Assembly (NCBI GenBank): GCA_934526185.1
Contig: CAKTAA010000074.1
Span: 1-9,980 of the forward strand
DNA from: an uncultured Eubacteriales bacterium
Lineage (GTDB): Bacteria; Bacillota; Clostridia; Oscillospirales; CAG-272
Length of the DNA stretch: 9,980 nucleotides
Direction of reading: 5' to 3'
Positions within the stretch are counted from its first letter, which is position 1. Each line of letters opens with the position of its first letter. Below the pieces are notes generated by a model. The model saw only the letters and a program-made list of their open reading frames with translations. It had not been told where the DNA came from and made no database searches. Of the stretch, positions 1-6,527 are shown in pieces. The position numbers and the translations under genes are program-made.

Positions 1-618
1 GTCCATATGTTTGGCTTCCGCCTTTTCAATATGAAAAGTTTTTGCTCGATCGATTTTTGTCTTCCGTTGACGATACCCCGAGCGAGTTCTGCCGCTCAAC
101 GAATGGATATATTCGTCGAAGCTTCCGTCCAGTGCGATCTGGAGGCTTTTTTCATATTCCATGTCCAGTTGCCATCCGAATTCAGTACAGGCTGTAAGGA
201 GGCTTTCATATGTTTCCAGCCCATAACGGATATGGGATAAACTAAGCAAATCCCATTCCCCTGCATTTTGAGAAAGCCATAGAAGAATATTGCTTATGGC
301 CTTTACTCCCATTTTTTCAAGAAAAATAAAATCAAGGTAATCGAACTGTCGATTCCCAATAAAACAAATTTGACGGATCTGCCTACGGCTGCAAGGCAAA
401 TCTACCCATATCCTGCAAAACGGTGCAATCGCCACAAGCTCACCGTCTTGGTAACACCCCAGCAGAAAAGGCTCTGTTTTTTCGCAGGCAAAGAAATCGA
501 GCCAGGTCTTGTTCCAAAGATAGCTCTGAAACAAGGTGAATAATCCGTCATGAAAGAGCCTATTCCATTCTGAATGGACGCTGGATATATCTCGTATCCT
601 TTTTACTGTAAAAGACAT
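1..618 (-). CDS. CelD/BcsL-type GNAT family acyltransferase, N-terminal part (3' end cut by window edge)
   Basis: This is the first 206 codons of a gene that continues past base 1. The N-terminus reads as a lead strand, then LFQSYLWNKTWLDFF around residues 27-41, then a strand pair (FLLGCYQDGELVAIAPF). This is the usual opening of CelD/BcsL-type proteins, a GNAT-like fold found in polysaccharide, lipopeptide and secondary-metabolite clusters that is thought to transfer acyl groups to amines or sugars. The basic helix SGRTRSGYRQRKTKI near residue 180 matches the arginine/lysine-rich linker before the second GNAT half, so the acyl-CoA-binding half should lie outside the window. The gene starts 25 bases after the radical SAM stop codon and is probably in the same operon. 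The ATG at 618 is the first usable start: an in-frame TAA lies two codons upstream. The acyl donor and acceptor cannot be read from this fragment. The family call is by pattern recognition only. Confidence 0.75.
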   Translation of the reverse strand, partial: MSFTVKRIRDISSVHSEWNRLFHDGLFTLFQSYLWNKTWLDFFACEKTEPFLLGCYQDGELVAIAPFCRIWVDLPCSRRQIRQICFIGNRQFDYLDFIFLEKMGVKAISNILLWLSQNAGEWDLLSLSHIRYGLETYESLLTACTEFGWQLDMEYEKSLQIALDGSFDEYIHSLSGRTRSGYRQRKTKIDRAKTFHIEKAEAKHMD

Positions 619-636
619 TTTTTATATTATCTGTTG

Positions 637-642
637 CCTCCT
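637..642 (-). promoter_or_regulatory. AGGAGG Shine-Dalgarno with unusually long spacing to the acyltransferase start
   Basis: A perfect AGGAGG follows directly after the stop codon of the radical SAM gene. The ATG of the next gene is 18 bases further on, compared with 6-9 bases for the other clear sites in this window. The spacer is very A/T-rich and contains an in-frame TAA, so no closer ATG, GTG or TTG can be used in this frame. Either spacing is suboptimal and expression is low, or the spacer folds or is bypassed. Confidence 0.6.
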
Positions 643-643
643 G

Positions 644-2248
644 TTAAATGGATTCAATATAGGGGTTTTTCTTCAGCGTAATTCCAGCCCTGTGGAGCTT
701 TAGATAAAAAATTTTTTTACGCGATTCCATCTCCGTAAAAAAATCGATTAGATAGTTCCTCGGTATCAGGCGCTCTCCGATTCTGTCCGCTTCGATGGAG
801 TTCCAATTGCTCTCCGCAAGCTTCAACAGAGCACGAAACCAATCTGCAAAGCGCCGGTTGGCTTCATCTGCCATCTTGTCGCTGACCGGCTTCCTTTCCT
901 CCAACAATCGGCACAGTTGCAAATCATCCCGATGCATTATTTTTATATATTCATATGAAATAATTGTGTCATGAATCTGTGTTGCTTTCAGCCCGGTTTC
1001 CCTATAAATCCGGTAAAAAAAGTCCACAGCATAGGAAGCCATCGCCTGGATTCGTTTGTCCCGGTAATCGTATTGATAGCTTTCGTCGTCGCCGAAAGCT
1101 AGGCCGTCCGCTATTATTTTTTGGTTCAGAGCGCATCCTTTGTACATGGAATACCGGCTCAGAAGGTAATCAAGATAACAGGCCACACGGTGTTTTTCCA
1201 AAAAATCCACATTCGTTCGGAGACGTTCAAATGTGGAATACGGATTGAACATGATAAAACCCATCTCAACAAAAATGCCATTTTTTCGGAACAATTTTAT
1301 TGCTTTTTCATTATCCGAAAGTGTTGCACTTTTACGATATAGTTTTAAACATGCTTCATTGGCGGCTTCGATTCCTAGAATGGAACAGAACAAACCGGAT
1401 TCTCTAAGCAGATTCATCAACTCAGGGGTGGCATTCCTTTGAAAATCTGCCCTGAAAAATGCAAAATAGTGAATTTTAAGCCCTCTTCTTCGTATTTCTT
1501 CTGCAAGTTTGGCCACTCTGTCGTAGCTGTTGCCTGGGTTTTCAAAACTGCAGTCAATAAAATAAAACACGTGGATGTCGTATGTCTTTTGAACATACTC
1601 CAACTCGTCGACGATGTCAGCAACAGTGCGTCCTCGCCATTTTTTATAATGAGATCCGGTCACACAAAAGCTGCAGTTTCCCGTGCAGCCCCTCGACCCG
1701 GAGATCAAAGCCATTTTATATTTATTTTCTTTCAAGAGGTCCCTTGCCATCCAGGGCAAATCATTCAGCGGTACGCGCACTCCAGGCATATCATTTATAC
1801 ATATACCGCCATTTCTGCGGTATATTAGACCTTCTACAGAAGCCAAATCCCTGTTTTCTTCAAGCGATTGAATTAAATTTAAGAAGGGAATCTCCCCTTC
1901 TCCGCGAATGATATAATCCACAAAGTCATACCGCGCCATGAGCGCGCTGTATTCGTAGCTCGGTAAATAACCCCCGAGACAAACGCGTGTTTCCGGCAGG
2001 AGCGTCTTGATCGTTTCTCCGGCATTCAGTGCCGCCGTTTCAGATATTTTATAGACCGGCAGACCAACCAGGTCCGGACGATACCTCCGAATAGCCTCAA
2101 AATCTATCTTGTTTTTAAGCTCCGACATCAATCTTACCTCATATCCATGCATTCTGAGATAGGAGGCGATGCAGCAGATTCCCGGCTCTTCATTGTTTAA
2201 AATCATATCTTCGGTTTGAACCATCAGCAAAAGTATCTTTTTCTTCAT
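644..2248 (-). CDS. B12-binding-domain radical SAM enzyme (class B type)
   Basis: This 534-residue protein has two recognisable domains. Residues 1-135 form a Rossmann-like cobalamin-binding domain: it opens with MKKKILLLM, continues with a GICCIASYLRMHGYEV helix and a LGGYLPSYEY strand near 91-100, and ends with the RGEGE motif at 115-119 that is typical of the family. The classic DxHxxG base-off histidine motif is absent, which is common in this class. The radical SAM core follows, with C188-x3-C192-x2-C195 (SRGCTGNCSFC) to hold the 4Fe-4S cluster. The remaining ~200 residues are a family-specific tail of unknown role. Related enzymes methylate unactivated carbons or phosphorus, or rearrange rings, on peptides, carrier-bound intermediates and sugars. 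The gene follows the A-PCP gene after 45 bases, so a tethered amino acid or the final peptide or sugar is a likely substrate; that is inference. An AAGGA site lies 7 bases before the ATG, and an in-frame TGA upstream fixes the start. Confidence 0.9.
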   Translation of the reverse strand: MKKKILLLMVQTEDMILNNEEPGICCIASYLRMHGYEVRLMSELKNKIDFEAIRRYRPDLVGLPVYKISETAALNAGETIKTLLPETRVCLGGYLPSYEYSALMARYDFVDYIIRGEGEIPFLNLIQSLEENRDLASVEGLIYRRNGGICINDMPGVRVPLNDLPWMARDLLKENKYKMALISGSRGCTGNCSFCVTGSHYKKWRGRTVADIVDELEYVQKTYDIHVFYFIDCSFENPGNSYDRVAKLAEEIRRRGLKIHYFAFFRADFQRNATPELMNLLRESGLFCSILGIEAANEACLKLYRKSATLSDNEKAIKLFRKNGIFVEMGFIMFNPYSTFERLRTNVDFLEKHRVACYLDYLLSRYSMYKGCALNQKIIADGLAFGDDESYQYDYRDKRIQAMASYAVDFFYRIYRETGLKATQIHDTIISYEYIKIMHRDDLQLCRLLEERKPVSDKMADEANRRFADWFRALLKLAESNWNSIEADRIGERLIPRNYLIDFFTEMESRKKIFYLKLHRAGITLKKNPYIESI

Positions 2249-2293
2249 GCTTTTGTCCTTTCAAAAACATACCATTCAGGTACTGCTTTTCTT

Positions 2294-5200
2294 TCAGGAG
2301 CCCGTTTTGACTTCGCCTTCTCTGATGAACTGCGCCATTTCCAGAATGGATGGATAGGTGTAAACATCTGTCACCCGTATTTTATAACCCAATCTTTTTT
2401 CAATTTGTGCCACCATCTGGATACACAAAAGGGAATTCCCCCCTATTTCAAAGAAATTGGCCCTTATTCCAATCCCTGTTTTATGGAGCAGGGAATTCCA
2501 GATTTTTTCTAAAACGTCTTCCGTCTCATTTCGGGGAGGTATGTACGGATCTTTCATTACCTCTACCGATTCCAAATTCGGCAACAGACTATAGTCCACT
2601 TTACCGTTGCGATTTCTTGGGAGCTTGTCCACCCGTATGAATAAATCGGGTATTTTATATTCTGGTAAATGATTTCGTAAATAATTTCGTAAATCCTCTT
2701 TATAAAGTTCCCCTGTACTTTCGATAAAAGCACAGAAAATGCCGTCAGCTTCCTTTTTGTCTTTTCTTTCAGCCACAGCGCTTTGTATAACCGACGGATA
2801 CTTATTTAAACAATGCTCAATTTCCTCCGGCTCAATCCTATAGCCTCTTATTTTCAGCTGCCTGTCTTTTCTACCAATGTAAATGAATTCCCCCCCGGAC
2901 CCTTGCACCGCGATGTCCCCGGTATGATACAGCCTTCCATCCCCATATGGGTTAGGAATAAATTTTTCCAACGTCAATTGCGGATTGTTGAGATAGCCGC
3001 GCGCAAGCCCGACACCCGAAATGCATAATTCCCCCGGCGTGCCCGGCGGTAATAAACCGCCGTCGAGATCCATGATCAGCAGTTGCGTGTTCGGAATGGG
3101 ACTTCCGATCGGAATGGAATCGTATGTTTCTCCAAGCTTTCCCTGAAAGGCCGTTGCACATACGGTTGTTTCAGTCGGTCCGTATGCGTTCATCATCTGT
3201 ACAGACCGGTTCCATCGGTTAAAAACATCCGTGGAAATTTGTGACCCGGCTGAAATCAATCTACGCAACGTGGGGAAGCGTTCCGGCTCCAGCTGCTGTA
3301 AATAATGAGGGGGCAGCGTCAATACAGTGATTCGATTTCTATTGATGGCATCTGTAAAAGCAGAAATATTAAAAATCTCGTTTTCCAATAGAATCGACAA
3401 TCCAGCTCCACACAACAGGGCCATAAAGATTTCTGAAACGGATGCATCAAAGGCAAGGGATGCAAAAAGCGCTACCGTATCCTCTTTTGTGATCTCAAGC
3501 TCCTGTCTGAAAAATAGTTGCAGATTAGCTACGCCTCTGTGAGTAAGCATCACGCCTTTTGGGGTACCCGTTGAACCCGACGTATAAATAACATATGCTA
3601 GGCTATCTAATGACGGCGGTATCCAGTCGCACAGTTTTTCCCGATAAATCCCTCGCTCTACCACATTAACAACGGTTTTCACCTTTCCCGTCGTCTTCTT
3701 TAGAAATTCAGGATTCGTGATAAGTATCTCGGCACCGCTATCGTGCAGGATAAACTCTAGCTGCTCATCCGGCATATTTGTGTCCAGCGGAAGATATGCG
3801 CCCCCCGCTTTTAATACCGCCAGCACGCTTACGATAGCGGCCGACGAACGGGGCAAAAGGATTCCGACAATAGTTTCCGCTGCCACACCCTCCTTTTTCA
3901 GATAAGCCGCCAGCCCATCGGACAGGCGGTTCAGCTGCCCATAGGTGATCGAATGAATCAGGTAACCATCCTGTTTCGCATTGTCCTCGTTACCGTCTAG
4001 ATCCTTTTGGGAGAATGTATTTATTTGAAGAGCCGTAAGGCCCCATTCATCTGTAAGGCTAAATGGCTGTACAGATAATTCCCTCAGTTCAAATAGAACT
4101 CGTATCAACTTATATAGTGTTGTCCGATTCATTGTGTTGGCCAGCAGGCACTGAAAGCTTCCTGAAGCAGTCATTTTTAGATATAGCTCCATACGCCCTT
4201 TCATTGTATGAGATTTTTTAAGAATATCATACACACTGTGGCTACCGTCAAATAGCTCAAAAACAGACTTCACCACAGTATTCATATAGATTTGATGAGT
4301 ACCGCCTTCAGCAGGAAGCACAAACCATTTCTTTGATTTGGCTTCTTTCAATTCGTCGGAAGCACACTCGACAAAACTGATTTCAATATTCTTCCGCATT
4401 AAAAACAATCTGCCGAGTAGATTTTGGTATGGATATGCGAGCCCATAATCGTTTATCTGATCTATTAAATCTTCAACACGCACCGATTCAGACAAAGCCG
4501 TAGCGTCAGGGGAAGCTTCGCAGATTTGTTGGAACAGCTCCGGAATAGATTTTTTTGCATACGATTGCTCAAAGGATTTCATCTCGAGCATGAGCTGATT
4601 TGCATTTACCGTTTTTACCATCTTAATATCGCTGACTGGAATATCAATCCGGTCAAGCACCTGCTCAAGTACATTTATCAGACATTCCCCGAAGGAGGCT
4701 ATGTACTGGGGTGAAAAACAGCAGGTGTTATAATTAAATTCCAAATGAATAATTTGGTCATCCTGATTTATCCCCAAGCTTCCTTTCAGACTCAGAGCTG
4801 CTTGACCAGACGACTGATGCAAATCAGAATAATGAGCACCTTCTACGAGGAGATGCATTGTATTTTCCGCTTTAAACTGAATATCCAGCAGGTCAAAAAC
4901 GGTAGACAGAGGGAAAGCCTGATATTTTTTAACTAGCGATACCGTCTGTTTTACCTGCAGCAACCATTTTCGGAATGAAATACCGGGCGGTATACAGTCT
5001 CTGAATAATATAAAAATATTTCTATCGCTTTTATTTTCCCCGTCATAGAAAATAGGCGAACAAACCGTGATGTCTGATTCTCCGGTAAATTTATAAATGA
5101 CTATTTTGACCGCTGCAAGCAAAAAAGTGAACAGAAGCCATGAATCGGATTTACAGAGCGTCATCAGCTTCCCGGTCATGTCGCGGTTCAAACTTTTCCG

Positions 5201-5329
5201 AATCGTGCCTTTATTGTACGATCGAAACTTTTTGCCCATTTCATCCATCTGCACTGAATTTTCCAAACCCTTCAGTTTGCTGAACCAGTATTTTTTGGCC
5301 TCTTCCCTTTGTGTCATAGAAATTTCCAT
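2294..5329 (-). CDS. NRPS protein: half condensation domain, adenylation domain with a ~175-residue insert, carrier domain
   Basis: This 1,011-residue protein activates one amino acid as an adenylate and loads it on its own carrier domain. Residues ~1-240 resemble only the C-terminal lobe of a condensation domain, with no HHxxxDG. The A domain starts at 261 (SIPELFQQICEASPDATAL), is interrupted at ~280-455, and resumes with ITYGQL at 461. Motifs follow: A2 506-516, A3 TSGSTGTPKG 583-592, A5 NAYGPTE 714-720, A7 YHTGD 801-805, A8 near 820-838, A10 NRNGK with catalytic K910. The carrier motif is GGNS with S966 as the phosphopantetheine site. Aligning to GrsA gives pocket residues D628, A629, S632, T671, I692, A694, A715, V723, C724 and K910. 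This predicts an aromatic substrate, tyrosine more likely than phenylalanine. There is no thioesterase. ATG 5329 was chosen because a GGTGA site lies 6 bases upstream; TTG 5335 is the next alternative. The gene begins 19 bases after the U32 gene. Confidence 0.93.
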   Translation of the reverse strand: MEISMTQREEAKKYWFSKLKGLENSVQMDEMGKKFRSYNKGTIRKSLNRDMTGKLMTLCKSDSWLLFTFLLAAVKIVIYKFTGESDITVCSPIFYDGENKSDRNIFILFRDCIPPGISFRKWLLQVKQTVSLVKKYQAFPLSTVFDLLDIQFKAENTMHLLVEGAHYSDLHQSSGQAALSLKGSLGINQDDQIIHLEFNYNTCCFSPQYIASFGECLINVLEQVLDRIDIPVSDIKMVKTVNANQLMLEMKSFEQSYAKKSIPELFQQICEASPDATALSESVRVEDLIDQINDYGLAYPYQNLLGRLFLMRKNIEISFVECASDELKEAKSKKWFVLPAEGGTHQIYMNTVVKSVFELFDGSHSVYDILKKSHTMKGRMELYLKMTASGSFQCLLANTMNRTTLYKLIRVLFELRELSVQPFSLTDEWGLTALQINTFSQKDLDGNEDNAKQDGYLIHSITYGQLNRLSDGLAAYLKKEGVAAETIVGILLPRSSAAIVSVLAVLKAGGAYLPLDTNMPDEQLEFILHDSGAEILITNPEFLKKTTGKVKTVVNVVERGIYREKLCDWIPPSLDSLAYVIYTSGSTGTPKGVMLTHRGVANLQLFFRQELEITKEDTVALFASLAFDASVSEIFMALLCGAGLSILLENEIFNISAFTDAINRNRITVLTLPPHYLQQLEPERFPTLRRLISAGSQISTDVFNRWNRSVQMMNAYGPTETTVCATAFQGKLGETYDSIPIGSPIPNTQLLIMDLDGGLLPPGTPGELCISGVGLARGYLNNPQLTLEKFIPNPYGDGRLYHTGDIAVQGSGGEFIYIGRKDRQLKIRGYRIEPEEIEHCLNKYPSVIQSAVAERKDKKEADGIFCAFIESTGELYKEDLRNYLRNHLPEYKIPDLFIRVDKLPRNRNGKVDYSLLPNLESVEVMKDPYIPPRNETEDVLEKIWNSLLHKTGIGIRANFFEIGGNSLLCIQMVAQIEKRLGYKIRVTDVYTYPSILEMAQFIREGEVKTGS
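3160..3448 (-). other. Adenylation-domain specificity pocket (predicted aromatic amino acid)
   Basis: This stretch encodes the GrsA-equivalent residues 235-331 of the adenylation domain. The surrounding sequence (FDASVSEIFMALL, ITVLTLPP, NAYGPTETTVCAT) aligns with GrsA without gaps, so the pocket can be read directly: D-A-S-T-I-A-A-V-C plus the A10 lysine. GrsA itself reads D-A-W-T-I-A-A-I-C-K and selects phenylalanine. The W-to-S change at position 239 enlarges and polarises the base of the pocket, and similar codes have been reported for tyrosine. The GrsA comparison is from memory, so the substrate is a prediction. Confidence 0.7.
4055..4327 (-). other. PqqD-like domain inserted in the adenylation domain
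   Basis: Residues ~335-425 of the NRPS protein do not belong to any adenylation or condensation fold. They read as strands ending in HQIYMN, then a helix VVKSVFELFDGSHSVYDIL, a variable stretch, and a closing helix LYKLIRVLFELRELSV. That order of strands, N-terminal helix, a conserved D-G turn, a T/S-V-x-x-I helix and a final L-x-x-L helix is the pattern of PqqD and related RiPP recognition elements. The variable stretch is about 30 residues, longer than usual. The flanking part of the insert (residues ~281-334) is unrecognised. This is a visual family match only. Confidence 0.5.
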
Positions 5330-5348
5330 TTGCAATCACCATTAATTT

Positions 5349-6527
5349 TTATTCAAATTCAAATTTATCCATTTCTTGTGTATTATTCATCTTCTGGCAC
5401 TGTTCTGCATCCGTTTGCTTCTGCCGAATGTTGGCAATCAGCTGATTGTACTCGTCAAAATCCACGTAGAATTGTTCAGCGGCATCTTTTATCTCTTCAT
5501 ATTGTGCAATATCAAGATGCTTTTCTGCAAAACAGCTACAGTATCCGCATTTGTCGCAATTGTTTTTACAAAAACCCGGGTGTTCGGCGAATGGCTTAAG
5601 GAAACCGTCGAGCTTTTTGTTGTCAAGACTGTTCTTAAATGTATAGGGGGAATTGAATAGCTCAAGCAAATCAATTAGGTTTCCGTCATAGGAGCGTTTA
5701 AAGAAACTTTCCACCGCCCTGACCGGATCCCCTTGGACTACTGTATGCCTACCCTGAATTTTAAAAAAATGGATGCCAATCGCCTCATAATATTGCATAT
5801 CCTCAGGCCGAATCCATCCTAATCTTAAAACGTTGGCCGCGTCCTCTAGACGTTTGAGCAGACAGCGGTGATTATAATACGTTTTCACACCGTTTCCACA
5901 TTGCCGAAAAGAATCGTGTGCAGTTTGGTTGTAATGAAAGGTCCGATATATACAATCCTTGTAACATAAGGAATTGACCAGTACTTCCACGGGTCCAGTA
6001 AATACATCCACAATTTCTTTCAGGATTTTGAAATCCCTTGAGATACATTCACTGACTACAAGTTGATTCGCACCCAGTAATTTGAAGTTCCTAGCGTCGT
6101 TTGCATTTTGTATATCGCATATAATCGAGGCTTTTATCTCAAATTCAAGGCCGGATTTGAGAACTAACTCCATTACCGAAGGCAGGGCAACGGTCAGCTT
6201 TCTTACGCCGGCACGGTACAGATCATACAAATATGTATACAGGCTTTCCGCTCCCTCAGCGGTAAATTCTTTATTTCCCATACATGAGCCGTTTAGTGAA
6301 TAATTAAAATCTATCTGCCTCATTTTAGAGTAAGCAATGTATTCCTCCAAAAGCGCCAAATCGACTTTAGGCAGGTTTGTCGCATCCCGCCCGCCCTCAA
6401 ATATATTGCCTACAGTCACCTGTCCATAGGTTTCGTATACCCTAGCGTCCTCATACTGATCATTAAGTATTGCATATTTGTCAATTGTATCTTTTTTAAA
6501 GTCGGCGCAAACATTAAAATATCTCAA
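5349..6527 (-). CDS. U32 peptidase-family iron-sulfur protein (UbiU/UbiV/TrhP-like superfamily)
   Basis: This 392-residue protein begins RYFNVCADF and carries the U32 barrel pattern: NYSLNGSCMGN near 74-85, LYDLYRAGVRKLTVALP near 100-116, and NSLCYKDCIYRTFHYNQTAH with C188 and C192, followed by C210, C222 and RLGWIRPED. The C-terminal region adds a second cysteine set (C320, C324, C327, C330, C332). The superfamily includes collagenase-like PrtC, the tRNA/rRNA hydroxylation factors TrhP and RlhA, and UbiU/UbiV, which hydroxylate ubiquinone precursors without oxygen using Fe-S clusters. Here the likely role is modification of the carrier-bound residue rather than proteolysis; that is inference. 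The start is the TTG at 6527, with AAAGGA 9 bases upstream. An ATG at 6680 is in frame, but it would add 51 residues encoded opposite no family motif and wholly inside the condensation gene. The gene overlaps the condensation gene by 14 bases. Confidence 0.82.
   Translation of the reverse strand: MRYFNVCADFKKDTIDKYAILNDQYEDARVYETYGQVTVGNIFEGGRDATNLPKVDLALLEEYIAYSKMRQIDFNYSLNGSCMGNKEFTAEGAESLYTYLYDLYRAGVRKLTVALPSVMELVLKSGLEFEIKASIICDIQNANDARNFKLLGANQLVVSECISRDFKILKEIVDVFTGPVEVLVNSLCYKDCIYRTFHYNQTAHDSFRQCGNGVKTYYNHRCLLKRLEDAANVLRLGWIRPEDMQYYEAIGIHFFKIQGRHTVVQGDPVRAVESFFKRSYDGNLIDLLELFNSPYTFKNSLDNKKLDGFLKPFAEHPGFCKNNCDKCGYCSCFAEKHLDIAQYEEIKDAAEQFYVDFDEYNQLIANIRQKQTDAEQCQKMNNTQEMDKFEFE

Noticed and set aside
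1801..1825. 9-bp perfect inverted repeat (ATATACCGC) with 7-base loop in the radical SAM gene
   Set aside because: A stem of this length is expected about once in 10 kb by chance, and no T-run or gene boundary is nearby.
1439..1828. Plus-strand open frame of 129 codons, the longest on that strand
   Set aside because: It lies wholly opposite the radical SAM core codons, including the cluster-binding cysteines, and its translation shows no recognisable motif.
2249..2293. 45-base gap between the NRPS and radical SAM genes as a possible promoter or terminator
   Set aside because: It holds only a ribosome site; I see no hairpin with T-run and no convincing -35/-10 pair.
2668..2694. Tandem copies of ATTTCGTAAAT
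   Set aside because: They encode the helical repeat LRNYLRN in the adenylation subdomain; two imperfectly bounded copies do not make a repeat array.
5329..5400. Frameshift that might have hidden the missing N-terminal lobe of the half condensation domain
   Set aside because: The preceding sequence is the intact end of the U32 gene with a normal stop, a 19-base gap and a new ribosome site. No lobe residues appear in any frame upstream.
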